Shown here piece by piece: positions 12,760 through 24,117 of a DNA stretch of 64,000 nt. Below the pieces are notes generated by a model. The model had not been told where the DNA came from. It searched no databases and worked only from the letters and a program-made list of their open reading frames with translations. Position 1 is the first letter of the stretch; the number at the start of each line of letters is the position of its first letter. The stretch comes from Prosopocoilus inquinatus. Lineage: Eukaryota > Arthropoda > Insecta > Coleoptera > Lucanidae. The position numbers and the translations under genes were made by a program. The stretch lies in NCBI GenBank assembly GCA_036172665.1, contig CM069870.1:56172212-56236211 (forward strand), read 5' to 3'.

Positions 12760-14480
12760 ACTTGTAGTCTTCTACCAACTCTGTCTACGTCTTCTTGCGT
12801 GTGTTCCAGTTTCTCTGTACCTTCTAATCATCCGGCTAAAATTTACCTGTCACCTACAATTTAATATAAAACATCACTAACTTGGCCAACAAAAAAAAAA
12901 TCATTAAAAAAGAAGCGGTGCTTTAATTTTGAAGAAGATGTTAAAGATTAGTTTCAGACTGTAAGGTTTCTTTCTGCTTAAGGGGAAAGGAAATGAAAGT
13001 TTAAAAGAAATCGGATGAATTCGATTGTTGACAAATTACCTGACCGGAACTGGACAGTCTAAGATACTCTTGAAAACCAGCTTATGTTCTTGAACTTCAC
13101 AGCGCAGCACCTGACTAAGAAACTCGAATACATTTTGCCCCAGGAACTTTAAAACCACACACGTATGTAAAAAAGTACAGTTAAGTATAGTTGTCAACGG
13201 CCTGGCGTCTCCAGGATTTGAATATTCAGCATCCCACCTAATGAATCATACGATCTGACTGGCCAATCGTAAACGTCCCTTTTTGATTAAATTTGATTAA
13301 CAGGCGGAGAATAATAACGGTCAAAATGTCGAATTCGGCTTTTTTGAAATCGCACCGACAAACGCACCGAATTGCAGGTGTTCCACCACGACAATCTGCC
13401 ATCCGGTAACACTGACGGGGGTAATTGACGGTTTATTTTGATCTTCCGAAAACACAATGGAACAGCTACATGAAATACTTTGCAGAATGGAATTGGAATT
13501 ACTTGATAATTATGAAGCTCTCAGATCGAGACGAGACATATTGCGTTTCGGCGACAATGTTTGAATGTTTTGGTTCTGCCACAACGCATTTCCTACGACG
13601 TAAACAAACGAAATGCGAGCTCTTTGATAATTAACGCTAGGATATTTTGCGTTTTGCAAAATTTTAAACCTTAACATTCCAACAAGACCGATATCAAAAA
13701 GTGAATTTAAACAGATCGGCATCATTTTCTTAGTCGTAACACATTTTTTAGTTTCCTCTAGGTAGAATGCTTCCGAGTTATTTCTACACATTTAGGAAGG
13801 ATGGAAGGACTATAGGATAGACTTGGATTTAAAGTGCACAGTGATCATTCATACTGCGATAAGAACGCTTGTGGAAGAATTAAGTACACCAAGATTTTGG
13901 TTGACATATTTGGAGATGATGTGTTGCTTACCAAGTGTAAAAATAGGTATCAGTCCTAGTTTTACCAAATGCGGAAATTTGAGGGTGAGTAATTTATTTC
14001 TAGCATTTCTGTGACTGCACAATAAAATATTGATCATGTGACTGACGCCTAAGTAAACCCATAAGCTGTAGAGTCAATACGAGAATTAATTAAAAACTGG
14101 CTTTCTTTTGAGAGTATTTTCTTCTGAAAATTTGTTTGTGTTCGTTCTTCGATATTTATAAAAGCTAAATGCACAACATGAACAGCCTCTTTATTAACTT
14201 GTCAATTTTGATTCCAAAACATTAAAGGGCTGGATCAGAAAAGGAGCTGTGAAGAGCTGTGGAGATGTGAATCATCATTTCAAACAAATTATGTGATATT
14301 TGCTATGCATAACAGGATGATCTGGACCCAACAGAACAAATTTCTTCATGCATTTCAATCACTTGAAATCAACGCTTTGTTTAAATTCTTTGCCTTCTGA
14401 CTTCAATTTTTTCTTTTTCTTTCGTAAGCAAAATTATAGCGATAAAGTTTTGAGATAACGAAGAAATTCTAATACTTTTT
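12760..14480. other. Unique AT-rich DNA, no gene seen
   Basis: Nothing recognised. Several short frames at 13425-14037 overlap on opposite strands and show no family motif. They are treated as chance. Confidence 0.35.
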
Positions 14481-14483
14481 TTA

Positions 14484-14931
14484 TACAGGATGATTCAAAA
14501 TAAGTGTCCGACACGTTAGGACCGTATTCACTAAGGTCATGCAAGTGTGAAATTGCAAGAAATAAATCTATCAGAAGCATTTCTTAAGTCAACCTCCTTT
14601 AAATCTAAAATGGAAATCATGTTTCATTTCTTACGTATACATACACAAGTCCGAAATTCGAATGAATGAATTGCTTATTTTACATTTTTTCCGCAGAAAT
14701 CCATAAATAACAACGTTTTAGAATTTCATTTCAAGGTAAACGCTAGTGTTTCGTTCTATTTCACACAAGTTCATTGCTTTTGTTACGCAATAGCTGTGTA
14801 TCGATCAATTTATATTTGAATCTTCAATGCATCTTATCTTGGATTTAGACCCCCTCATGCATGTAGACTTTTTGTTTTCTTTTTCTGTGTACTACCCCAG
14901 GTTGAACACTTATTTTGAATTATCCACTGTA
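14484..14931 (+). mobile_element. MITE with ~28-bp inverted termini
   Basis: A non-coding element of about 450 bp. The left end TACAGGATGATTCAAAATAA and the right end, read on the minus strand as TACAGTGGATAATTCAAAAT, are inverted repeats that continue into AAGTGT. It ends at TA on both sides, consistent with a TA target. Partial relatives lie at 6715-6895 (inverse) and 880-1146. It has no transposase. The family is unnamed here; a Tc1/mariner-type TA target is the simplest reading. Confidence 0.6.
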
Positions 14932-14997
14932 CTTCGAATTGGCTACATAATGTCTAGGAAAACATTCTTATTTATTTATTTATTTTTAATTCACAAA

Positions 14998-15190
14998 TGA
15001 ACAATCCAAGTGGTACGGGGACCGACCTTGCAATCGTAAAGTCGTGGGTTTGAACTGTGGTCGGCATGTTTCTCGAGGGTGGTCGGTATTCATTTCAGAT
15101 ACCCTTCAATGTTGAGTAGAGAGGAATCGACATTGTTTTCTCTTCAACGTCGAAGATGTTAGGAAATTTTTTTACACAGACAAAATACAC
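14998..15190 (+). repeat. Possible tRNA-derived SINE (5' part)
   Basis: A box-B-like GTGGGTTTGAACT lies about 35 bases after a weak box-A-like AGTGGTACGGGGACC. This is followed by a tRNA-unrelated body (GTCGGTATTCATTTCAGATA). The sequence is GC-richer than its surroundings and preceded by a TTTA microsatellite. Box A is poor, and no tail or target duplication was found, so this is tentative. Confidence 0.35.
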
Positions 15191-15249
15191 TCCCGCTCCT
15201 GAGTTCTCGACAAGTCGTTGACTTAAGACTTAAAGAATTTTTAGAGAAC

Positions 15250-17720
15250 GGTGATCAGACTCAGTATGTTTTAGAGATTTAAAGCATTCTAAGTGCGATC
15301 ATTATATTTTACTAAGATTGAGTATTACGAGATCGAATGAATGCAGTATGATAGCCAACCAATAGTGTATAGTGGAAACTCCCAAATATCCTAACTATGA
15401 TGATGATAATTACCGCATGCCACACATCATAATGAATTCGAATCGAATCCGTTTTTGATATTTAAATTTAAGTACAGAAATTCAAAATTAAAAAAAAATA
15501 GAATTTACTAAATGATATTGAAGTTCCACATGTCCTTAACCAACATTTTGCTTTTTTACAGCTATTCGAATACCAAAAACGAATTCAGTACGATATGTGC
15601 AAGCGCTAAAATATTACTATGATGGCCTGTAATAGTAACGATTCATGGTCACGGCTCACAAGCAAATGTTTCTTGCTTGAGTACAGTAAGAGAATTATTT
15701 TATGTAAAGGCAAGGAAATATAAATATAAATCCATTCACAATATGTTTTCAAAATATTTCAGCAATAACTTTTCATTGTTTATAGTAGTTTTCGTTAATA
15801 ACAGCGTTTACATTCACAATTTCAAATTTCTGGATATAATAAAAAAAATGAGAGTTCCAGAGGCCTTGATGCAATGAATGTCGAAATTTGAATCAACGTC
15901 TGTGTATGTAACTACTTTATATTAATCGTAATTGAATATGAACAGTTGTGGCAATATGTTTCATAACAGGCGCAAATTATGGTGTAAATTATTTATAAAT
16001 ATGGGAGACGAGAACAGATCTGAGCTACATTTTATTCATTTTATTTCCGAGGAATCCAATAAACGTTGTTCGCGGCCATTATCACGTATTTAACGTGGAT
16101 ATATGTTTTTTTCGTGTTGACTTCTGTAACGTTTTCTAATCTGAAAAATAAATTTAACAGGCTGCGGCGCGGCGCGGCGGTTGTAACGAATCGATTGCGT
16201 TTGCGAAGACATTTCAGGGATTCTGAAACATAAGAACGCAATTTTTTTATATTTAAGGTGATTTCAAATATTAGGAATTTAATATTTGTTACCCGATTTA
16301 AAAAAATGTTATTTAAAATAGCAAAAATAATAATATACAAAGGTGGCCTAAACTTAAATAGGTATTTCAGAAAACAGCATTCAATTTTGGTGATAAGAGA
16401 ATGCTTGAAAATATATTTTTTTCTTTCTGCGATACAACTTCGCCTGGAGATTTCTACAATCGTTTTACACATTAGTATGTACTGTGGTGGACAATTAAAA
16501 GAGAGCGCTAGTAAATTTACTTGGCTTTATTTACTTAATAGGGGTGAGGTTGAAGTTAACACACTTTTATTGATTATAAAAACCAAGAAGGATTATATCC
16601 GTATTAATTTTGGAAAATGAAAAATGAAAAGCTATACACGAGGTTGTTTTAAAACATTTAATTAAACTAGATAGTTAAATTAACTTTTAATATAACAATT
16701 AATTCCTGGAATATGTTGGCTAATAAGTGGATATAATATTAGTGAGTATATGTGCAGGCAAATAAACTCGACGGCAAAGTGACGTCCGTTCATTTTCTAA
16801 CTTTTGAGCGCATTTAATTCTCATTACCTTCACTTTGTAAAGCGCCCGACTGAGTGACGGCCTGACTGACAAGGAGACGAACGAACACACCGAATAAAAT
16901 TCAATTTCATACACGTCGTAACTTTTACTTTGAAACAATAATCGTGTAATACCGGAGAAGGAAAACGGCCGGCCGTTTCGAAAACGTTTCTAAACGATTG
17001 TTTTGACCGTTCGTTAGATGGACGTTTCTTCGCCCTGTCATTGCTACAAATTAAAACGTTGCCTGGTTCGGGGAGGTTAATTGCGAGTGCAGTGTGCGTG
17101 TAGTTTAAATTGAAAATTATCGGCTTTCGCGGCGGATGATGAACTGGTTTCAACTTGATGATTATTATAAATAAAGCTTCGCTGCACAATAATTTACTCT
17201 CGGATATGACTTGCTTTTACAACATAGTTTTCGAGTTTTATTCTTGTTGCTCGGGATAAATAATTACACACTGCAAACTTGTGCATTTTTGCACACATGA
17301 ATTTATTCCTATACTTTGTATGAATTAAAACAGAAAAACAAGGACAACTCTTTAACACGTCAGATTCAGTATGTTGACCACATTCATAATCTGTTTAAAA
17401 TATGTTTAAGTAACACCTGTTACATAAGTTTTGGGTAAAATGTAGAAGGGTAATATTTAAATTTAAGAGAACTTCATTAAGTTATTATCTAATTTGAAAA
17501 CAAAACTAATGCTAGGTATCATATTATATTATATTACATTACAAAGATTGCATAAATATCAACTCCTATTCAATATTACGAATGTGCTTAGGAATTTTGC
17601 AAAATTACTTGTTTTTATTAGTAAGATTGCATAACAGTGCACATATTCCACAATAACCCGGTGTTTTGCAAAATTATTAGTGTATTTGCAAAAATACGGA
17701 TTATTCAAAATTCCTGCGAC
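15250..17720. other. Unique DNA with a GC-richer island, no gene seen
   Basis: No gene recognised. Opposed frames at 16041-16620 overlap each other and lack motifs. Bases 16780-17190 are GC-richer and unique (GGCCGGCC, TTCGCGGCGG) and might be regulatory; this is a composition-based guess. Confidence 0.3.
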
Positions 17721-17725
17721 AGAAG

Positions 17726-17845
17726 TATATCAGTTTTGTACTCAAATAAAATACAATACAATACAAGGCTTTTATGTTTTCTCCCACGACGGAACTATTT
17801 ACATATTCATGGCTATCTCCATGTTATATTTCATAAGATACTACA
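17726..17845 (-). repeat. 3' LTR of the gypsy element
   Basis: A 120-bp direct repeat of 22178-22302. In element sense it begins TGTAGTATC and ends CTGATATA. The two LTRs differ by scattered substitutions and a few-base indel next to the CAATACAATACAA stretch. The AGAAG duplication abuts it at 17721-17725. Confidence 0.9.
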
Positions 17846-17860
17846 TCCCTCCCATCTTTC
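17846..17860 (-). other. Polypurine tract of the gypsy element
   Basis: Read on the minus strand this is GAAAGATGGGAGGGA, ending exactly at the TGTAGTATC start of the 3' LTR. That is the expected position for plus-strand DNA priming. Confidence 0.85.
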
Positions 17861-18007
17861 TAAACATGGCTCAATACATTGTAATTCTTTAATTTTTTTT
17901 TTCTAAAGCATTGAAGGTTGCATTATCCTCGTCAAATTTTACACAACTTACAAATTATTACACAAACACAATAAGTGGCGATTACAAAAGTGAGTTATTT
18001 GAACTCA

Positions 18008-19203
18008 TTAATTCATTGCGAAATTATCAAAACGTTTAAGTAATTTGTTTGTTCGTTTAGGTCGAGGTGATTTATTATCTAACGGAACCGGGCTTAATGA
18101 ATTTGGCAAAGGCAAACTTTTATTTTTATGTTTGTTGATCTTGTCTGTCGATTCGTCGTCGATTACGATAGGATCAGTTCTTTCATTTTTCGTTAAAAAG
18201 GCTTGGATATGCTGTGTATTTCTTTTATACACATCACCACTTGGTAACTGCCCAGTGACTATGTTTCTTTGTTTATCACGAACAATGATTTTTTTCTTTT
18301 CATATTCAGCATTCAATTTGTTTTCTTTACGTCTTTTAATTAAAACTGTATCTCCTATTTTTACATTAAATTCTTTTGCTCTATTTATTTTGTCGTAATA
18401 CTCTTTATTTTTAAGTTTCCTCCATGTGGCTTTCTCTCGAATTTCCTCATGTAGCCTAATTTCATTTCCAATTTCATCTTAGTTTTCAGTTTCCTTCCAA
18501 AAAGTAGTTCAGAAGGCGATACACCTGTAATGCAATGAAGTCTTGATCTGTACATAAGTAAATAGTCGCATAATTCAATTTTCCAGTCTCGGTCTTCAAA
18601 ATTTGCTATTTTCAGCCGCTTCAGCAAACTACGATTCTGACGTTCTACCTCACCGTTTGCTTGAGACCAATAACAAACAAGGTGAGTTATTTGGAAACCA
18701 TTTTCTTCTGCCCACCCATGCAATTTCTTATTAGCAAATTGAGGAGCATTATCGCAAATAATTTTAGACGGGAAACCATGTCTAGCAAACATAGTTCTAA
18801 GTTTATTAATAATAACATCCTTAGTGGTGGGTCGCAAAATTTCTACTTCGTAAAAACGACTCTAATAATCAATTACTGCAAACAAAGTGTCTCCAGTCGG
18901 TACGTGTAATGGTTCTAATAAATCCATTGATAATACATCCCACGGTTTATTTGGAAGTTCGTTTCGGACTAAAGGTGAAATTAGGACTGTTTTTGTACCA
19001 TTTGATAACTTTCACATGTCTTAATATAATTTTCAGTATGTTTGTCCATTTCGCACCACCACCATACCTTACTTCGCAATCTGTTTTTCATGCTAGTAAT
19101 ACCTGGGTGACCTTCATGTGCAATAGCTAAAACTTGCTTTTGCAAACTCTCAGGGATTACGATTCTCGTACCGCGTAAAACTACGTTACCATTAAAGCAT
19201 AAT
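18008..19203 (-). pseudogene. Gypsy integrase region of pol (broken)
   Basis: It begins just after the RNase H frame with an HEGHPGITSMK-type His-His-Cys-Cys zinc region (about 19040-19130), then a core domain with all three catalytic acids recognisable. The first Asp is in SMDLLEP near 18950. In the frame 18385-18837 the second is Asp29 (CDNAPQF) and the Glu is Glu65 (NGEVER), giving the normal 35-residue spacing. A stop interrupts the core near 18862. A frameshift follows at about 18390, after which 18008-18316 encodes a basic C-terminal tail (PRPKRTNKLLKR) likely to bind DNA or chromatin. Integration function is lost through these breaks rather than active-site loss. Confidence 0.8.
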
Positions 19204-21046
19204 TCATCTATCTTTAATAATTCTAAATTTTGAACTAGATAACGTTTTCCAATCTCCTGTTTTCATGGCGTTTCTGACTTCAATTAATAGGTTATCTTGT
19301 CCCGATTCACGATCAATCTCCTTCCATGTCAAGGCTCTTGGTACTGCCATACTGGTACTCCAGTTTATATATTTCTCATCTTCATCGTTTATAGTTTTTG
19401 TTTGTATATTCTGACATAATCTCGACAATGAATCCGCAATATTCGTTTTTCCCCTCTCGTAAATAACTTTATAATTGTATGGCTGCAATCGAAGAACCCA
19501 ACGTTCTATTCGAGCATTTGGTTTAGATTTTGGTGTAAGAATGAATTCCAAGGCTTTATGATCAATGACCAATTCAAATTCAGCACCATATAAATAATTG
19601 TGAAATTTTTCACACACAAAAACTAAAGCAAGTGCTTCTTTTTCTGTTTGCGAATATCGTCTCTCACAATCAGATAAACTTCTACTAGCATAGCTAATTA
19701 CCTTCCATCCTTGTGATGTTTTCTGTGTTAGAACACCGCCTAAAGCAACTGGACTGGCATCAGCAATAACTCTGGTTTGCGCGTCTTTATCATAATACCC
19801 CAAACTCTTTGTATCAATCAATCGCTTCTTTAACTCATTAAAAGCATCACTCTCTGGTTTTCCCCATTTAAACGTTACTTTCTTTCTGATCAGTTCTCGA
19901 AGAGGTTTACTAATGGTTGCCGTATTTGGAATAAAAGCAGCACAAAAATTTACTAGGCCCAAAAAACTGCGAACCTCTTCAGCCGTTTCGGGATTTCTAA
20001 AGGATTCAACAGCTTTAATTTTCGACTCAGTTGGATGGTAACCAAATTCTGAAAGTTGGAAACCTAGAAAATTTAATTTCTTTGTTTTGAAAACACATTT
20101 AGCTTTACTCAACATTGATCTTTTGATTAACATGCGCTCAAAGACCATTTTTAACCGTGAACCGTGTTCTTTCTCCGTTTTTGCAAAGATAAGAATATCG
20201 TCTTGAATATTTATAACACCTTCAATATCACATATGACCGTTCTTAAAATTCTCTGATAAATTTTCGGAGCACAAGAAATACCAAACATCAAACGCTAAT
20301 ACCTATACAAACCGCTACCAGTAACAAAAGTTGTAATTTCGTGTGACTTTTCCTCAAGTTCTATTTGATGATACGCTGACGTAAAGTTTAACGTACTGAA
20401 CCATCGACTATCTTTTACTAAGCTTAGAATTTCCTCAAGAACAGGAAGAGAATATCTTTCTCTAATAACAGCTTCATTAGCTCTTCACATGTCGATACAA
20501 AATCTAACATTCCCAGTTAACTGGTTTCACCCATGGCGTAGAACCTTCAACTTTTTCAATTATATCTTTATCTAACAAAGTTTTAATATCTTTTTTAACT
20601 AGATACTTTAAATTATAAGGTATTCTACGCAATGGTTGTGCAACTGGTGTATATGTGTCATCAATTGGGATTTTTAATTGAAATTTTTTTAATTTTCCGA
20701 TACCGTGAAAAAGTTTTTCATCCTTTCCATAGTTTTCTATTTGATTTATTTGCAAATCTGTACCGATTTTTAATATACCTAATTCAGTTGCCTAAGAGAG
20801 ATCTACCGTGTCCTTTCATTACAACAAATGTTGCGTTAATACATTTCCGCCCAATACAAACAGAACAATCAAATTCACCAAGCAGATCTAGTGCCTTCTT
20901 TTGACCTTAAGCAAAAATTTTCTTTTCTGATGCTTTACGAGAACTACAAACTATACTGTGGTATTTACAAAATTTCCACGTTTCTGCGTCCATAATATTA
21001 TATGCCGCGCCAGATCGACTAAAAAATCTAAATCTATACCTCCAAC
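19204..21046 (-). pseudogene. Gypsy protease, reverse transcriptase and RNase H (broken)
   Basis: The protease starts near 21046. Its DSGA active-site segment has lost one base at about 21015, which shifts the frame. The RT N-terminal part is 20504-20755 and is followed by a frameshift and stops. The long frame 19204-20292 (362 residues) has the RT active site as IQDD (Asp31-Asp32), an xxDD variant common in Mag/K02A2.6-like elements. It also has RNase H with acidic residues Asp178 (ADAS), Glu219 (TEKEA) and Asp244 (IDHKAL). The enzyme would copy element RNA in cytoplasmic particles. Catalytic residues survive in the long frame, but pol as a whole cannot be translated through. Confidence 0.85.
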
Positions 21047-21050
21047 ACTA

Positions 21051-21252
21051 TACAGAAAAAACCGTGTAATAAAAAGTACTACAATTTGTAGTAAAATAGG
21101 GGATAGTTACAAATTGTAGACATTTTTCACGTAATTGTAGTAAATTTAACGAATTTAAAATGTGTGTGTAGTAAAATGCCCTACAAGTTGTAAGAAAATT
21201 TGCTGCAATTGTAGCTATCCCGTACTTTACTACAATTTCGTTGTCCTGTGTA
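21051..21252. mobile_element. TA-target MITE nested in the gypsy element
   Basis: A 202-bp non-coding insertion between the Gag and protease segments. Its ends TACAGAAAAAACCG (plus) and TACACAGGACAACG (minus) are imperfect inverted repeats, flanked by TA at 21049-21050 and 21253-21254. Removing the insert and one TA puts the Gag-side and protease-side reading frames back into the same phase, which fixes the boundaries well. The interior has several TACTACAATT/TTGTAGTA words in opposite orientation. A relative lies at 30295-30486. Confidence 0.7.
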
Positions 21253-22133
21253 TACACTTAATAACTTTACCACCGACAACTGCGTTGACATAATTGTGCT
21301 GTAACAGACCGAAGGCGTCCTCTTGCTCTAAAGACTTCTTTACCTCGTTGACTCGACCACTTCGCCTGTTGCTTAGATGCTCTCGGTTATCCTTCGAACG
21401 TGTGTTGGACTTGCATACTTTCGCAAATTGGTTAGATCGTTGGCACAAACTGCATTTCTTCTCTTTTGTTGAACATTTTGGGTCAGAGTAGACATGTCCT
21501 TCTCTACCGCATCGAAAACATACTATTTCCTTCTCCTTCTTCAGTTGTTGTTCTTCAGTTGAGTTTTTACTGATGTGTTTTTCTTAGATAACTTCGAAAC
21601 TGGAATTGATTCCATCTTCTGAATTTGCAAGGATGCTGTTTCTAGGACTTGAGCAATGTCCAAAACTTCCTCGAGCGTAACTCTGCCTTTTCCAGTAAAC
21701 GTTTACATAATTCTGTAGATTTACAGTGTTCAACTACTTGGTCTTTTATTTCCTCATTTTCATTTGCAACACTACAATTTTTCGACTGTTGTTTCAATCT
21801 GGTGACGTATTGTGACATCATTTTTTTGCTGAACCATTGAACGAAAAAGAAGTCGCTCAGACGTCGTATTTACTTTTGGCTTGAAATAATTCGTCAACGT
21901 CGTTTTTGCAGCCTCGTATGCATCTCCTTCTGTATCTGCTCCTGGATCGAATAAAATATATCTTGCAGTTGAAAACCACCATAGTGTAAAAGCATTGCCT
22001 TCATGCGGGGCTTCTCTGTCACATTTTTACTAATTATAAACAATTTGAAAGCTCGCAGCCATCTCTCCCACCTCGAAAAAATACTGCTCTGGTCGTCATT
22101 CGGGTTTAACGGCGGAATAGTATATTCACCCAT
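21253..22133 (-). pseudogene. Gypsy Gag polyprotein (broken)
   Basis: The start at 22133 (MGEYTIPPLN) lies 45 bases below the 5' LTR edge, after the primer site. The first 79 residues (21894-22133) are a Mag-like Gag N-terminus with FSRWERWLRAFKLF. A frameshift and several stops follow. Around 21440-21530 are two nucleocapsid zinc knuckles. The first is CFRCGREGH with a downstream Cys. The second, CSLCQRSNQFAKVC, has Gln where the zinc-binding His should be. Gag would package element RNA. The MITE interrupts the frame at 21252. Confidence 0.8.
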
Positions 22134-22162
22134 TTTTTTGGCACTACTCCTTTCTGTTTCTT

Positions 22163-22174
22163 CCTCGTCGCCAA
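22163..22174 (-). other. Primer binding site of the gypsy element (tRNA-Ser type)
   Basis: On the minus strand TTGGCGACGAGG lies three bases inside the 5' LTR. It is complementary to CCTCGTCGCCA, which as I recall is the 3' end of an insect serine tRNA including the CCA. Serine priming is usual for the Mag lineage. Confidence 0.7.
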
Positions 22175-22177
22175 TAT

Positions 22178-22302
22178 TATATCAGTTTTGTACTCAAATA
22201 AACTACACTGATTAAACTTACAAGGCTTTTATATTTTCTCCCACGACGTAACTATTTACATATTCATGGCTATCTCCATGTTATATTTCATAGGATACTA
22301 CA
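22178..22302 (-). repeat. 5' LTR of the gypsy element
   Basis: A 125-bp direct repeat of 17726-17845, starting TGTAGTATCC in element sense. It carries the promoter end of the element and is followed outward by AGAAG (22303-22307), identical to the duplication at the other end. Confidence 0.9.
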
Positions 22303-22307
22303 AGAAG

Positions 22308-24110
22308 TACAAAATAAACAAAAAATAAATATGAAACTTTTAATAGTAAAAGTTGTCTTAAACGTCAGTATTACTGTGTATGTAGTAACTATCAATGCGT
22401 ATTGCTGTTTAATATTCTTACTGTAACCTAAGGGCAAACAAGATGGATTAACTAATTGCTTTGTATTAAATAGAACGGTTCAATTTTACAATTAAATAAA
22501 CAATAAATTGAATAAAACTGCGAAGTGTTCGAGGCAAATTTATTTATTAATTAAATTAATACAGGAATATTCAATCAAAAATCAAAACGAAATCAAATAT
22601 GTACACATTTTCACATACCTATCAATAAAACTTCATCGCAAAAACAAGGGGAATAATTTAATTTATACGGAATTTCACTTTGTCAATTGTGGACGACCGA
22701 TAGTGTGCGCACAAAACTAAAATTGCAACGGCCCCCATAACATACATTTATTTAAATAAACAACGCCGTTAATTGCTAAGTGTATAGCAATGGGTAGAGC
22801 GTGAAAATAATTTTATTCCGATTGCTATTGAAAATGCAGTTTTGTTGCGTTTTAGTGTGCAATAAACACTAATATACGTATATCTAGGAGTAAATAACTT
22901 ATCGGATTATAAAAGTAATGTTACATCAAGAGAAAACGTAAGTACTTAAATATTAAAAATTTGTTAAACAGTGTTGTTTTAACAGAAGTGGAAAAATACG
23001 CCTTCACAAACGTCTAGTTTGACGGCCACTGTAATCTAAGAGGCATGCGAAATTCGAGGTTTATGAAAAGATGCAACAGATTTTTAAATTTAAAAAATTA
23101 AAAAAATTAAATATACAGACATTTTTTAATTCCGCAAAACTGGCGAAATTCGAGTTAGACATTGAATCAAGAATTTATTATTGAGCTGAATCAAACAATA
23201 ATGTGTTAACATGGAAGTAACGTATTGATGAATCAAACATAAAGTTTTGAATACTATGTCTTGAACCTTAAATAGTCGTTTGTCTAACTAGTTTTTGGGT
23301 ATAAAATTTAAACAGAAGTTTTCTATAAAAGAATTTATTGCTGCACCTGAATTTTGTTCTTCGCCCAACTCAATTGATGAACATCAATGTTCTACGAATT
23401 CTGCTTGCGATTGAATTAACAACATTATTTTTTGAGTATCCACAACTCCGGGAACGATTTTACAAGAAAGAAAAAAATGTTTGCTATTAAAATAATTTTA
23501 AGTATGCCCTTTTTAATAAACTCTTTGGTCACTACGTAAAACATGTTACCTTTTAATTATAAAACGATGAAACAGGATAAATTATTAAACGCCTAAATTT
23601 TTTAGGCCGCCTAAAAGTGTGTCTATTTCTTAGACTTTAAGTGCCTATTTGCCCGCCTAATTCAGTCGTTTTAAGCGTCTAAAAGTCCGAGCTTTACATA
23701 TTACTTGGAATTAATAGTTCCAAAATTATTACATCCATGTCACTTACTTTGACTGCAAAATTATTCGCTTACGTACTCGTTAAGCGTTTTAAGCCAAGAT
23801 TTTTTTCGATGATTGTTCATGACATTTCATCCTTTTTTCTTAGTTTCTAAGTTGAAAGTCAATAGATTTAGAATGAAATTCAAATTTGGCAAGAACAAAT
23901 CAAAAATAAATTCAGATTTAAATAAAGTTCATTGAAAAAGTCAGATTACGAATATTTATTTTAGGAAGATAATTTTTAACTCGTTAAGGCAGTTCACAAT
24001 TTTTTTCAGTCAAATTTAAAGGCGTTTGTATTACATCTTTCATTCATTCAAATGCGACCGTTTTTTTCGAAATGTGGTTTGCAGATCCTGTTATTTTACT
24101 CTCTACGTAA
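22308..24110. other. Unique AT-rich DNA, no gene seen
   Basis: No gene or recognised repeat. Near 23590-23690 the words TAGGCCGCCTAAAAG and GCGTCTAAAAGTCC recur loosely; I attach no meaning to this. Confidence 0.35.
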
Positions 24111-24117
24111 CGTCAAT

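Larger units (their letters stand above)
17721..22307 (-). mobile_element. Complete but decayed Ty3/gypsy retrotransposon (Mag-like)
   Basis: A minus-strand LTR retrotransposon of about 4.6 kb bounded by AGAAG target duplications at 17721-17725 and 22303-22307. Order in element sense: 5' LTR, tRNA-Ser-type primer site, Gag with zinc knuckles, protease, RT, RNase H, integrase, C-terminal tail, polypurine tract, 3' LTR. Very short LTRs (120-125 bp), the serine primer site and the double-knuckle Gag suggest the Mag lineage; that assignment is from memory of the family. Stops and frameshifts occur in every domain, and a MITE sits between Gag and protease. Confidence 0.9.

Noticed and set aside
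16041..16620. Overlapping 143- and 120-codon frames on opposite strands
   Set aside because: They are antisense to each other over most of their length, low in complexity, and show no domain or motif.
18045..18398. 117-codon plus-strand frame
   Set aside because: It is the antisense of the gypsy integrase tail, which has recognisable protein features on the minus strand.
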